Assembly (NCBI GenBank): GCA_963556145.1
Contig: OY744461.1
Coordinates: forward strand, 1,488,001-1,552,000
Reading direction: 5' to 3'
Length of the DNA stretch: 64,000 nucleotides
From: Hygrocybe punicea
Lineage: Eukaryota > Basidiomycota > Agaricomycetes > Agaricales > Hygrophoraceae
Below are positions 1-11,693 of this stretch, in pieces (positions within the stretch are counted from its first letter, which is position 1; every line of letters begins with the position of its first letter). Below the pieces are notes generated by a model. It was not told where the DNA came from and did no database searches. It saw nothing but the letters and a program-made list of their open reading frames with translations. A program made the translations under genes and the position numbers.

Positions 1-649
1 TCTGCTGTTGTACCATAAATATGTAAACCGTTCCGAGTCCTATAGGTATGAAAAGTGACGTCATGGCATTATGAAGCTTTTGAAGCTATTATAATCTATA
101 TAATTTTTGCAAAGATTTTTGTGTGCCATGTACGTTTATGGTGAATTTGGTGAATTTGAATTATTTTTTTACTCGACTAGTGCTGCAGCTGCATGCTACG
201 AGCATTGGACCACATTCTTGCACTCTTGATATTGCTCAAAGGAACTACTCCTCATGTGATGGCTGTGGAAAGACACAGGTGGGAGGAGGAAGTGTTGTGT
301 CATGACATATTAAAGACGAACATAAGTGGTGGCCTGGCTTCGAAAGAATGTCAAGCTGAATTTTGTCGCGTACGACCTTCCTAGTCTACAAGGCAATGGC
401 TGGGAGAATGACGAGTTCAGGATTGGTGCTAAGCGCTAAGCGTGGATTGGCAATGATGGAGAGTTGAATGTAATCTTGTAGGATTTGAGCAGCTTTTGGG
501 ATGCGTAAATGCCGATGCGTGGACGCACATTAGGGAAGTCCTATGTTGAATGATCTGAGTGATGGGTACATAAAAGAACAACAATTTCCCTACGTACGCT
601 GTATCACCTCACATTGGCAGGCGCCATGATACCTGTATTACAGGGACAT
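1..649. other. Non-coding, duplicated
   Basis: I see no convincing gene here. The stretch at 250-310 resembles 7795-7860, where both carry an ATGGCTG.. start followed by a GACACAGGTG core. This may be a decayed paralogous fragment, but nothing is long enough to name. Confidence 0.4.
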
Positions 650-1084
650 TCATTTCTGATACGCTGGAATCCTGCCGCAAAATGATCCCAACCACCACCC
701 TAACATCATCCCACCGAGTCCATCATACAACAAAATTCCCAACAGAAGGCCACTCCTGTTCCTTGCCCCGAACTCGTCTGACCCTTGCCTCCTCATCCCA
801 GCCCAGTGATCTACAGCCAATTTTATGCCAGCAATGCCGGCTAGAATCATGTGGACTGGAACGCTCGCGTAAACAACCACATTTTGCTCAAGCGGCATGT
901 AGGAAGTGGAAAGGTATGTGAGGCCGATGGCCGTCGTTGCTATGCCTAGAACAGTACGATCCTGAATGGGTGGTTTAGGAGGAACTGGTGCAGTGAAAGT
1001 GAGCTTGAGGCCCAAGAAGCAACAGCCGAGAGCGTGCAGGAAGATGGGGAAGGGCAGATTTATCGATTGGAAAATGGAGGTCAT
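650..1084 (-). CDS. Small integral membrane protein, function unknown (copy 1)
   Basis: Single-exon ORF of 144 residues starting at an ATG. It shows three to four hydrophobic segments: near residues 8-30 (rich in Leu, Phe, Cys), 46-62, 68-90, and a C-terminal one around 112-135 with a GGMMLGWWLG run. The loop between the central segments has charged and Trp residues. The pattern and length match a conserved basidiomycete family of short membrane proteins that I know only as hypothetical. No catalytic motif, signal peptide or binding site is visible. It lies in the duplicated block, 445 bp from a TPR-like gene on the opposite strand. It is probably a real gene because it is uninterrupted and compositionally coherent. 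Its function and membrane are unknown. Confidence 0.6.
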   Translation of the reverse strand: MTSIFQSINLPFPIFLHALGCCFLGLKLTFTAPVPPKPPIQDRTVLGIATTAIGLTYLSTSYMPLEQNVVVYASVPVHMILAGIAGIKLAVDHWAGMRRQGSDEFGARNRSGLLLGILLYDGLGGMMLGWWLGSFCGRIPAYQK

Positions 1085-1529
1085 GTCCTAGATAAGATAG
1101 GCCTCATTCATATACGACCATATGTGACATTTGGTGACAAATCATGTGCCCTTGGCCATTTCGAAACAAATGTGACATTTTGATTGAAAATATAGGCTTG
1201 TTTGTGGGCATAAATCAAACTTGCTTTTGCATCTCCTCATTACACAGGTCAAAAATAAAAATTCTGCTTCCTGGGAGTTGTTTGGGATACAATTATGTGT
1301 GGTTCCCAGGAGCCATAAATTTTATCTTTGAAATGTGGATGGAGGAGATAGGCATTTGTTGAGTTAAACTGTGTTTTACCTGCCAAGCGTGACAATTTTC
1401 ATCACATGACATTAGTCGTATTTGAATGAGGCCTATCTTACGTTTCCAAATGCATTTCCAAAAAAAAATTCCAAAAAAGAAAGACGTTTGAATTCGTTAG
1501 CCGTACCTCAATACAATGAGTGCTTCACA

Positions 1530-2396
1530 ATGGCCGAATTCTCAACCCTCATCTCTCTTTCCCTGGAGTGTCTTTTAAGCCCTCGGGTAATGGGCGCTTT
1601 TGGAGATTTTAATACCGACGAACAGAAGCAGATTGTGGACAAATTTATGGACTTCATTCACCAGATTTGAGACAGGACAGATGATCAGCGAAAATCCATG
1701 GGCATGCCTTGGACCAACAACCAAGCCAAGATGACAGAACTGTCACTCTTGCTCTTGACCAATGCTACTGGCAAATTTCACAGTTCCTAAGAGTATGTAA
1801 AAATATAGTAATATCTCTCTCTTGGTCCTTTTCTAAATCAATAAAGAATAGTATTCTAATCCCACTCGTATCTCTGAAGCTACTCCGTACCTGAAGCTCA
1901 TTATACAACAGTTTAAAAAGGAGCATCCAGACATCAAAGGGGATGCAACTCCTTTGCTCTACCTTGGAGTTGCGCTCCAGAAGACAGGCCAGAATTACAA
2001 GGAAGCTCTCAAAACATTGATGGATGGCTTCAAATTAGCTGAGAACAGTGGTGAATGCGGGCCCAAGACGATGCTCTGGGCTCAAGGAAGCATGAGCCGA
2101 TTGCTCAGGAAGATGGGGAAGGTTTCCGAAGCTGAAGAACAAGAGGATGCTATAAGGTAATCCATCTTTGGTCATTCCATAGGAGGATCATTTAACTTTA
2201 TATTTTTGTCAGGATGTGGCTGAGATGGCACCCATATGGAATGCCTCCCAGCAAGTTCCAAGGTCTGTTCTCAGACCTGATCCACAAAGGCAAAAACTAT
2301 ATTCTGGACCACCCAGATATTGAGGAAATGTTTGGCAATATGATGGAGTTGCTGGGAGGGTTCTTCCCTGGACCAGCAGTGATACATTTCAGGTGA
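1530..2396 (+). pseudogene. TPR-like gene, probably disrupted (copy 1)
   Basis: Three coding blocks can be seen. Block 1 starts at ATG 1530 and ends at an in-frame TGA (1668-1670). Block 2 (from about 1876) reads YLKLIIQQFKKEHPD.. then a helix pair typical of a tetratricopeptide repeat (LLYLGVALQKTGQNYKEAL, then a second helix with LLRKMGKVSEAEEQ). A clean GT-AG intron at 2157-2212 (56 nt) joins block 2 to block 3, which reads MWLRWHPYGMPPSKF.. to a stop at 2396. The segment 1670-1870 has stops in all readings I tried, although a GTATGT donor sits at about 1795. The gene therefore either has an unrecognised intron or is broken there. TPR-like proteins mediate protein contacts. The partner is unknown, and no MYND finger or other domain is seen. 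Confidence 0.5.
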
Positions 2397-3267
2397 ATTT
2401 TGTCTGTCTGAGCTGATCTAGCTTGATGACTGTGTGTGCATGTGCAAATATATTTGAATCGTTGGTTCTGGGTTTGCAGTAATACCCTTGTATTGTGTAA
2501 TATGAGTGCAGTGGTTGCTGCTTAGATAGCATGTGAGGACTTGCCTTTCCAGCATGAAGCCAGGAAAAAGACAAGTCCATGAGAAAAAGGTAACATTTTT
2601 GTGAAGTACAATTGGTACAAAGTCCTATAAAAAATGGGTTCAAATGAGACAGAAGATGGATGAGGCAGAAATATAAGTGTCAAGGAGAAAACCAGAAAAG
2701 ACCACAGTGGCAACACGAGCCCATGTATGTATGTTTTTTGCCACAAACCAATCCAGATATGGAATTTTGTCTCTCAAGATACTATATGTAGGTAATATAT
2801 CATATATCATGCTATTAGTGGCATCACTTTTTACAATTTGGTTTGCAGCTCATGATCAGTCACAGAGAGAAAATTTAAGTGGCAGTTTTGTGGAGCAAAA
2901 TCATAATTAAAGGATGTGAAATAAGACTGGTAAGAGTGTCAGTACAGTGTAGGACAGTGTAGGACAAATTGGACTTACCCAAATGCTTACCTCTTCTGCT
3001 TTGCCATGTACTAACAACTGTGTAGATCAATGAATAAATTTTTTATTTATGATGTATTGATCCATGGACAGCTGCTTCTTGCTTTGACAGCCCCTTCTTC
3101 ATGTTGTTGGAGTCCCAGCAACCTTGCCAAGCAAGGTAATTGTAGGCTGTGACTTGAGAAGCAAAGAAATTAGGCGCTATGTCCATTTTAGGGCACACTT
3201 GAACCCAAGTTGGAAAAAGATTTAAGGCCCCTGGCCAGACCCCCCTCCCCTTGGGGTTCATAGTCTT
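2397..3267. other. Non-coding, duplicated
   Basis: AT-rich sequence between the TPR-like gene and the inverted repeat. It holds short ORFs only, with none recognisable. A 14-bp tandem (GTACAGTGTAGGACAGTGTAGG) sits near 2940-2965. The same content lies at 11694-12564. Confidence 0.5.
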
Positions 3268-3497
3268 TAAGGTGTACATTGTGTTCCAGACAAGTGCCTG
3301 GTAGTTGGTGTGGTGGGGAATGTGTTGTAGCTAAAATATGATGAAGTTGTCACTCACATTCCATTCATGATTATGTCTGCTTATATGGACTTTTGATTGT
3401 CTAGCCACAATGCAAAGATCCAAATCCATTTTGGCTACAACACATTCCCCACCACACCAACTACCAGGCACTTGTCTGGAACACAATGTACACCTTA
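3268..3497. repeat. 70-bp inverted repeat (copy 1)
   Basis: The left arm 3268-3336 and right arm 3428-3497 are reverse complements with about one mismatch, separated by a 91-bp spacer. The arms include the stretch GGTGTACATTGTGTTCCAG. A transcript would fold into a long stem. This could be a small foldback element (MITE-like) or the two ends of a decayed element. No target duplication was found. Confidence 0.85.
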
Positions 3498-3585
3498 CTT
3501 AGCACTCCTAGAATTAATTTTGGATTTTTCAGATGTGTACTCGCAAAGTTAGCTGTTTAAGGGTCCAATTTTGGCAGAGGCATAA

Positions 3586-3785
3586 NNNNNNNNNNNNNNN
3601 NNNNNNNNNNNNNNNNNNNNNNNNNNNNNNNNNNNNNNNNNNNNNNNNNNNNNNNNNNNNNNNNNNNNNNNNNNNNNNNNNNNNNNNNNNNNNNNNNNNN
3701 NNNNNNNNNNNNNNNNNNNNNNNNNNNNNNNNNNNNNNNNNNNNNNNNNNNNNNNNNNNNNNNNNNNNNNNNNNNNNNNNNNNNN
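3586..3785. other. Assembly gap (200 N)
   Basis: A run of exactly 200 N. The sequence before it belongs to the duplicated block. The sequence after it, up to about 4029, is AT-rich with no gene. The round length suggests a scaffold placeholder rather than a measured distance. Confidence 0.99.
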
Positions 3786-4029
3786 TAATTTTGGCCTGCC
3801 TTTAGGTGATGCCTAAATTTGGACTAGAAATTTGAGTAAACTTGGAACTAAATTATACTTTCCCCTTACAATATAGATCTGATAATTATTTTGATTGCAA
3901 GAATAACCTAAAGATGAAAATAAATAAATAATTTAGATATACATTTATTTGTGACTTAAATTCAATATTTAGGCTAGGCCTAAATGTAAATCTAAAGATT
4001 ATATTTTGGTGCTAACTTTAGAAATCACT

Positions 4030-5816
4030 TTAGATCCCGACTAAATGTGGAAAGTCCTGATGTGTCATGCTGTAATCCAACTCAATCATCTCACGATCGC
4101 CGCCCATGCATCTAAACGTTCGCCCACCTCCGCCGGCGCTTCCTTTCCGCGAACACGCGAGAACAATTTCCTCTTCCGCCCAGCGCCTCATGGCTACGGT
4201 ATACCACGCTATATCAACGCCAACTCCAACGAGCGGGACCCTGGGAACTCGAACTCGAACCCAGGACCAAACCCAACTCCAATCCCGCATCCCGAGCCAG
4301 TGGAAGGGGCTCACGAATTCTAAATTCGGTTCAGAAGCAAAAGGTCGGATGTCCGTCCACACCTCAGAACTCGCTTCCAATCTCGCCAGGATCTCGGGCA
4401 AGTTGGGACGCAGAATCGCACCCCTTCCGATACCCAGAAGGTCTGCGTGCTGAGAGGCGAGCACAGTATGAAGGTGGGCGGGGCTGCGGAGACCGCCTGT
4501 TAGAAGGATGAGAGGCGGAGGAGAAGAATTTTGCGAGCATGCCAGCCTTCTCAAAACCTGACGGGAAAATCGTGCGAAAAAAAGTTGTCGAGGCGATTTG
4601 GAAGATGATCGTTGCATGAACTCTGCATAGACGCAAAAAAAAAAACGGATACAATATGAGGAACAAGAAGAGTTGTGTAAACTGTCGGTATGTGCCTACC
4701 GGGATTCTCATAATCTCCCCCGCTGATCTCTATGAAATCCACACAGCCCCAGCTTGCGGCGGTGCAGACGTGGTCAAGAGCGCGGCTTTCTTGTTCGGCT
4801 GCCCTTCTACCTTCTGCAACGTCCATTTTCGGGTCTACATAGTCGCTTGCGTTTAGTTTCATTCCCAGTATGAATTCCTTCGGGACTACGGCACGAATAG
4901 CAAAAACGACGCGACGGAGGAGGCGAACGGCATTGTCGGGTGCTGCAGAGTAGGCATCCGTACGTTTGTTCGTCTATCGGAGAAGAAGTATTAAGAACGG
5001 TATCGAAGAGGACGGTGACGATAACCTTTGGTGACATAAACTGAGCCAGAAGATCTAGGTAACGCGTTAGCATCTTCAGCCAGGAGCCAACACATCGCGA
5101 CTAGAAACTGTGCACGAAAGACTCACACCCATGAGCAACGTGTAGCTGTACGCCGTCAAAACCAGATTCAACTGCAACTTGAGCGCCTCTGACAAAGGCA
5201 AGGACGACTTGGTCTATGTCAGTGACAGACATTGACCGAGGAGTCTGGAAGAGGAGACCATGAACGAGACTGGAGAAGATTCCTCCATCTCTGGATTTTG
5301 CATGAGAACCAACAGCAATGGCGCTGGGAGCCAGGGCGGGAGCAAACGGAGGCCGACCGCCAATTAAATTAGGGGATTGTCTGCCTGAATGAGAAAGCTG
5401 CATAATCGCAAGGGGACAGGCGTGCAGTTGAGAATAGACTTGAGGAGGTTGCGTAATTCCTCCGGGCTCGGATCCATCATGGATGCACGCAGCCAAAATT
5501 TTAAATGGCCGAATTGTTTCTTCGCAGATGGTTTCTGGGATGACCATGTCTCTACCCAGAGACAGATGGGTAGGAGAGACCTGAATGTTGCCAGTGATGA
5601 TCATTCCCCAAGCATAACTTGCCCATCTGGAATAGAGCGCGAAGTGGTACGAGTTGGGCGGGCCACCGAAGAAGGACGCTAGGTGCTCATATAGCGCGAC
5701 CTAGGAACGTCAGGAAACAAAAAAATTGTAAAATGCAGCTAGATGAGTACCTTGACGAGTCTGTTCTGAACCGTGCGGCCGCATGGCAGACGAACGGGTG
5801 AAAATACGCTGACCAT
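4030..5816 (-). CDS. NADH:flavin oxidoreductase, Old Yellow Enzyme-like
   Basis: FMN-dependent ene-reductase/NADH oxidase fold, probably cytosolic. The model is join(4030-4622, 4700-4973, 5026-5054, 5127-5700, 5751-5816) on the minus strand, with four GT-AG introns of 77, 52, 72 and 50 nt. The total of 1536 nt divides evenly into 511 codons plus a stop. Exon 1 gives LPCGRTVQNRLVK; exon 2 gives ASFFGGPP, GMIITGNIQVSP, QLSHSGRQSP, GGRPPF and GFDGVQLHVAHG. The splice then yields YLLAQFMSP, a very typical OYE stretch. Exon 4 carries GMKLNASDYVDP and DFIEISGGDYENP; exon 5 carries LLTGGLRSPAHLH and DLLGIGRGAILRPNLPEI, the FMN phosphate-binding end. The usual YGGS..NR segment is diverged (AYSAAPDNAVR). 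The gene looks intact. Its start lies only 50 bp from the first visible exon of a divergent glycoside hydrolase gene. Confidence 0.9.
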
Positions 5817-5866
5817 TCGTCGGAAGTGATCACTAAAAACCGTGACCAAGGCTCCAACTTCCCACA

Positions 5867-7665
5867 GTGGTACCTACCTCCTCAGCCCCACTCCTCGTCT
5901 TCCGCTGCACCCCACTCCTCAAGCCCTACCTCGCCTCTGATGCTGCATCCAATGCTGCAGCCTTCCTTGTTGACAGTCTCCTCACTCACTCTCAGATTGC
6001 CAACACGCACATCATCGTCGATCCTTCTAAGTTCGGCAACCTCTCGGTCACTATCAGCCTCGGCGGCACCACGCTCACACAGGGCCTCGTTCCACTGAAT
6101 TCATCCAAGATCGAACACCCTTTCTGCCTCCCCACCCTCACCCCACATACCATGTCAATTGTCTCGCCTTACACTCCGTCGGGCACCCGACAAGTCATCA
6201 ACACATCAACGACACACTCTTTCCTCCCAGACCCATCCAGCGGCTCCGCAACGAAAATGGACTTACGCACGGGCGCATTGCCCGCGCGACCCGCCAACGG
6301 CGTCGGCCCGTATGCACCGGTGTTCCCCATCGGGTTCTATACCGCGTTCAATGGATACCTTGCTGAAAATCTTTCCTTGTTGAACGACCTAGCAGTGAAG
6401 GGGTACGACAAACTCTTTTGTGGCTGTTACCCACTCCGCTAATATGTTTCCTTGCGTCCCAGGTTCACCGTTGTGGGTATACATCCGTCTTGTTTACTCT
6501 GTTCTCATTATTGTGATACTTAGGTGCATCCAATCCCGACATATGGCAATTTGACAGCGCTGGACCTGGTGATTGAACGAATGGCAGAGGTTGGCCTTTA
6601 TCTCATGTATGAGATGCGCTGGTATGTTCCATTTCTTTCCCACCCCTCCGCCACTCCCACAGGACGTACACCAACACCACCTCCGTGGCGGCCCAAGTCT
6701 CCACGTACAAATCGCGGCCAAACCTCCTACTCTGGTACACCGCCGACGAACCTGATGGATGGGGCGACCCCTTCGATGCCCCCAGCATCGCATATAACAC
6801 CATCTCCGCAGGCGACGCGTACCACCCCATCTCCCTCGTGCTCAACTGCCAGGACTATGGTTTTGCCAAGTACGCCGCGGGCGCAGACGTGCTGATGCAG
6901 GATACATACATGATCGGAAACAACGCTACGTGGTCGACCGTGTGGGATACCCCGTGTACGCCTGATTTTGGAGACTGCGGGTGTGACAACTGCCGCGGCG
7001 ATTTCGAGGATATATCTGATCGCATGGACGAGTTCGCCGCTCGTGTGGAGGTGATGGGGTGGACGCGTGAGAAGGCCGTGTGGTCGGTGCCACAGGGCTT
7101 TGGGCGGGATTCGTAAGATCTTTGCCTTGTTTTGTTGTCCCGCCTTGATCAAATTTTCATAGGTACTGGCCACGTTACCCTACTGGCAAGGAGTTCGTCG
7201 TGCAGAGCATTATATCTATCAATCATGGTGCCCTCGGTAGCGTATACCACTCCACCTCACTTACACACCCAAACCTCAGGACTATCATGTGCTCTCTCAG
7301 GTATAGTGTCCTGGACGGACCCCACGACTGTGGACATCATGGCCTCTGCGTCCCTGCTCGCTCTTGCACTCCCGTCGATCACACCCTTCCTCTTTAGCAC
7401 TACCGCAACGTTCAGACAGCACACTTCTCGTGCGCAGATTGACGTCGGCGTGTGGGCAGACGGTGGAGATATGCTGATGCTGGCTGCGAACCTGAACTAC
7501 GCGGTGGTTAGCCTCGACCCGCGTACAGTAACGGTGCTCGGGGCTGACGAGCCTGGCAGTCCAAGTAGGTGGACGGTAAGACAGGTGCTGGATAGTGGGG
7601 CGCAGGTGAAGGAAACGACAGTAGTGTTCGACGAGATGGGAAGCGGAGCTTTCATTTTATCATAG
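5867..7665 (+). CDS. Glycoside hydrolase-like (TIM-barrel) protein, 5' end missing
   Basis: Six exons join in frame: 5867-6402, 6463-6472, 6524-6621, 6663-7112, 7163-7236, 7301-7665 (introns 60, 51, 41, 50, 64 nt; 511 codons including the stop). The protein resembles agaricomycete extracellular hydrolases annotated as 'glycoside hydrolase subgroup catalytic core'. It has YAPVFPIGFYTAFNGYL, VHPIPTYGNLTALDLV, RPNLLLWYTADEPDGWGDP (a barrel strand with candidate acidic residues), a Cys-rich loop (DFGDCGCDNCRGD), YWPRYPTGKEFVVQSI and INHGALGIVSWTDPTT. The substrate is unknown. No ATG or signal peptide precedes the first exon. The exon is instead preceded by a CAG acceptor-like site 50 bp from the divergent oxidoreductase start, so the start is lost or sits in an unrecognised exon. 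A truncated relative lies at 45470-46090. Confidence 0.8.
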
Positions 7666-8903
7666 CGGAAATATGTGGGGCTTTCTGCCTACCTGTCGGT
7701 GCCGATATCGAGACCTCTCCAACTCCTACTCCGCTGCGAAACGACTCCAATGAACAGAAGGGTACCAGCGAAAATTTTGTCTTCGTGTAAGTGACGCCAG
7801 ATCGTATGGCTGCGACAGACACAGGTGAGAGGAGGAAGAGTTGTGTGCACAGGAAGCTAGCCAGGCGAAGGTTGTAGAGTGGATGCACAGGTCCAATGTG
7901 AGTTCCTCTAGCACAGCTAAATGAAGATCTCGCGTCATCCTTCTCCTTCTAGTGGTATGGATGTGGCATCTACATCTCAAGGTTTGGAGTAGGACGATGT
8001 GCGCCTCGCACCGGTACCTTCCTTTAGATTCTGTCATGGCGACTTTTTGCTGTCAGCCCCTTGTCCTGTCAGCCCTTCGTTGGACAACGGCAACGAAGAC
8101 ATGATGGCGGGAAGGTCTGAATCCATTTCTCCATTCCTTCCATTCCTTCCTACCCTGTTCGATCAACAATCCGAGTTTATTCAACTTACCCTCCACTTCA
8201 ACTTCCCATTGCCCGTCATCCGAGGAGGTTGGTCATGTGGTACAATTCTGTTGCCCTAAATTCAGGCTGTGTGGCAGCAGTTCTTGCAAGCAGCCATCGG
8301 CGGCGCGCAGGCACTCCGATGTGATCAGACAGACGCCACCTTTGTTGTAAGTGGATACGTCCAATGTGTGCCGTGGATCCGTCATCTTGTTATCTATGCT
8401 GTGATTGAAAGAATGCAGACTAGTCCCAGGAAAGAAAAACTTCGAATTGCATGCAGTTTAGACTGTTCGAATTTGCGCATCCATGGACGATAGAAGAATG
8501 TCTTCCCCTTGTGTATTGCTTTGTCTTTTTGAATGGCTTATACTATTGGACAGGGCAAGTACCTTCATGCGCATCCCCTCGTTTGATTGCAGCAAATACC
8601 TCAAAGATATAGCAGAGTCGGTGAGGTCAAAGGCTGTTACGTTCACACCGGCATGTAAAGGTAGACCTCACGATCAGTCCGAAATTGCTGATTTGCCATT
8701 GAACACTCCAACTGCAGGGTCTGTTGTGGCGTATCGATAGAGACCCTTTCCTTCATGATAACAAATCAAGCCAGATATGTGCGTGGCGACATCACCTTCT
8801 CCACGAACCTTCTGATGAACTGTTAGAGAAGGGCGGAGTTACATTTCTACACAACAGCCCATAAAAGCTGCGTCAGATTGTCTCCGCTAAGTCAATCTCG
8901 CGC
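7666..8903. other. No recognised gene
   Basis: Several small ORFs occur. The stretch 8262-8370 reads as a plausible exon (VWQQFLQAAIGGAQALRC) ending at a GTAAGT donor near 8346. The stretch 8580-8740 is another open segment. I do not recognise either and they do not join convincingly. This may be a decayed gene. Confidence 0.35.
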
Positions 8904-9132
8904 ATGCATTTTACTACCTTACTCTTCACATTGGCCTGTGTTGTTACCCTTACGCGGGCGCAAAATTCGCCATGCATAAAAGTGAATCATCATTGTGATC
9001 CGACCAACCTCCACCCCCCGTGTTGCGAAGGTTTAGTCTGCGTGCACATACCGACTGGATATGTGAGTGTACAAGTTTTACATTAGTATAAAGGTATTAA
9101 CGTCACCGTTCGCACAGTTCTGTCTTCCGTAA
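8904..9132 (+). CDS. Small secreted cysteine-rich protein, knottin-like spacing
   Basis: Two exons, 8904-9062 and 9118-9132, flank a 55-nt GT-AG intron (GTGAGT..GCACAG) and give 57 residues. Residues 1-19 form a classic signal peptide (hydrophobic Leu/Ala/Val core ending TRA-Q). The mature part of about 38 residues has six cysteines spaced C-x6-C-x8-CC-x4-C-x8-C, the order seen in inhibitor-cystine-knot peptides. The sixth cysteine is supplied only by the short second exon, which supports the splice. Secreted peptides of this size in agarics are often of unknown role (defence, signalling or substrate interaction). No activity can be inferred from the sequence. Confidence 0.7.
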
Positions 9133-9946
9133 GACGGTTCACAAAGCTCCTTCTTGATAGCTGTCTTATGCATTCCACAGCGATGGCCATGGCGGTGGTG
9201 GGCGACACTTGAAAAATGCTGCTCTATTCGGTGCCTCTGGCAGTTTCTGAGTCATCTTTATGATGACGACGAAAGTGGGAGCAATTGTATATGGAGATCT
9301 GCTGTTGTACCATAAATATGTAAACCGTTCCGAGTCCTATAGGTATGAAAAGTGACGTCATGGCATTATGAAGCTTTTGAAGCTATTATAATCTATATAA
9401 TTTTTGCAAAGATTTTTGTGTGCCATGTACGTTTATGGTGAATTTGGTGAATTTGAATTATTTTTTTACTCGACTAGTGCTGCAGCTGCATGCTACGAGC
9501 ATTGGACCACATTCTTGCACTCTTGATATTGCTCAAAGGAACTACTCCTCATGTGATGGCTGTGGAAAGACACAGGTGGGAGGAGGAAGTGTTGTGTCAT
9601 GACATATTAAAGACGAACATAAGTGGTGGCCTGGCTTCGAAAGAATGTCAAGCTGAATTTTGTCGCGTACGACCTTCCTAGTCTACAAGGCAATGGCTGG
9701 GAGAATGACGAGTTCAGGATTGGTGCTAAGCGCTAAGCGTGGATTGGCAATGATGGAGAGTTGAATGTAATCTTGTAGGATTTGAGCAGCTTTTGGGATG
9801 CGTAAATGCCGATGCGTGGACGCACATTAGGGAAGTCCTATGTTGAATGATCTGAGTGATGGGTACATAAAAGAACAACAATTTCCCTACGTACGCTGTA
9901 TCACCTCACATTGGCAGGCGCCATGATACCTGTATTACAGGGACAT

Positions 9947-10381
9947 TCATTTCTGATACGCTGGAATCCTGCCGCAAAATGATCCCAACCACCACCCTAA
10001 CATCATCCCACCGAGTCCATCATACAACAAAATTCCCAACAGAAGGCCACTCCTGTTCCTTGCCCCGAACTCGTCTGACCCTTGCCTCCTCATCCCAGCC
10101 CAGTGATCTACAGCCAATTTTATGCCAGCAATGCCGGCTAGAATCATGTGGACTGGAACGCTCGCGTAAACAACCACATTTTGCTCAAGCGGCATGTAGG
10201 AAGTGGAAAGGTATGTGAGGCCGATGGCCGTCGTTGCTATGCCTAGAACAGTACGATCCTGAATGGGTGGTTTAGGAGGAACTGGTGCAGTGAAAGTGAG
10301 CTTGAGGCCCAAGAAGCAACAGCCGAGAGCGTGCAGGAAGATGGGGAAGGGCAGATTTATCGATTGGAAAATGGAGGTCAT
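9947..10381 (-). CDS. Small integral membrane protein, function unknown (copy 2)
   Basis: Identical second copy of the 650-1084 gene, with the same 144 residues and the same flanks. If the duplication is an assembly artefact, this copy (in gap-free context) is the one to keep. Confidence 0.6.
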   Translation of the reverse strand: MTSIFQSINLPFPIFLHALGCCFLGLKLTFTAPVPPKPPIQDRTVLGIATTAIGLTYLSTSYMPLEQNVVVYASVPVHMILAGIAGIKLAVDHWAGMRRQGSDEFGARNRSGLLLGILLYDGLGGMMLGWWLGSFCGRIPAYQK

Positions 10382-10826
10382 GTCCTAGATAAGATAGGCC
10401 TCATTCATATACGACCATATGTGACATTTGGTGACAAATCATGTGCCCTTGGCCATTTCGAAACAAATGTGACATTTTGATTGAAAATATAGGCTTGTTT
10501 GTGGGCATAAATCAAACTTGCTTTTGCATCTCCTCATTACACAGGTCAAAAATAAAAATTCTGCTTCCTGGGAGTTGTTTGGGATACAATTATGTGTGGT
10601 TCCCAGGAGCCATAAATTTTATCTTTGAAATGTGGATGGAGGAGATAGGCATTTGTTGAGTTAAACTGTGTTTTACCTGCCAAGCGTGACAATTTTCATC
10701 ACATGACATTAGTCGTATTTGAATGAGGCCTATCTTACGTTTCCAAATGCATTTCCAAAAAAAAATTCCAAAAAAGAAAGACGTTTGAATTCGTTAGCCG
10801 TACCTCAATACAATGAGTGCTTCACA

Positions 10827-11693
10827 ATGGCCGAATTCTCAACCCTCATCTCTCTTTCCCTGGAGTGTCTTTTAAGCCCTCGGGTAATGGGCGCTTTTGG
10901 AGATTTTAATACCGACGAACAGAAGCAGATTGTGGACAAATTTATGGACTTCATTCACCAGATTTGAGACAGGACAGATGATCAGCGAAAATCCATGGGC
11001 ATGCCTTGGACCAACAACCAAGCCAAGATGACAGAACTGTCACTCTTGCTCTTGACCAATGCTACTGGCAAATTTCACAGTTCCTAAGAGTATGTAAAAA
11101 TATAGTAATATCTCTCTCTTGGTCCTTTTCTAAATCAATAAAGAATAGTATTCTAATCCCACTCGTATCTCTGAAGCTACTCCGTACCTGAAGCTCATTA
11201 TACAACAGTTTAAAAAGGAGCATCCAGACATCAAAGGGGATGCAACTCCTTTGCTCTACCTTGGAGTTGCGCTCCAGAAGACAGGCCAGAATTACAAGGA
11301 AGCTCTCAAAACATTGATGGATGGCTTCAAATTAGCTGAGAACAGTGGTGAATGCGGGCCCAAGACGATGCTCTGGGCTCAAGGAAGCATGAGCCGATTG
11401 CTCAGGAAGATGGGGAAGGTTTCCGAAGCTGAAGAACAAGAGGATGCTATAAGGTAATCCATCTTTGGTCATTCCATAGGAGGATCATTTAACTTTATAT
11501 TTTTGTCAGGATGTGGCTGAGATGGCACCCATATGGAATGCCTCCCAGCAAGTTCCAAGGTCTGTTCTCAGACCTGATCCACAAAGGCAAAAACTATATT
11601 CTGGACCACCCAGATATTGAGGAAATGTTTGGCAATATGATGGAGTTGCTGGGAGGGTTCTTCCCTGGACCAGCAGTGATACATTTCAGGTGA
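10827..11693 (+). pseudogene. TPR-like gene, probably disrupted (copy 2)
   Basis: Identical second copy of the 1530-2396 locus. The corresponding 56-nt intron is at 11454-11509 and the corresponding early TGA is at 10965-10967. Confidence 0.5.

Larger units (their letters stand above)
1..3585. repeat. Segmental duplication, copy 1 (truncated by gap)
   Basis: This block recurs at 9298-12882 with a constant offset of 9297 bases. Every stretch I compared, coding and non-coding, is the same in both copies. The left edge coincides with the window start, so the repeat may extend further upstream. The right edge is an assembly gap. It contains a small membrane-protein gene on the minus strand, a TPR-like gene on the plus strand and a 70-bp inverted repeat. 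Identity across non-coding DNA means either a very recent duplication or the same locus assembled twice. The gap at the edge favours the second reading. Confidence 0.95.

Noticed and set aside
4030..5604. Separate small ORFs on the plus strand over the oxidoreductase
   Set aside because: They are antisense shadows of the five-exon gene, whose introns and motifs fit exactly.
8262..8740. A spliced gene from the WQQFLQAAIGGAQ exon and later open segment
   Set aside because: No frame-consistent join or family match could be found.
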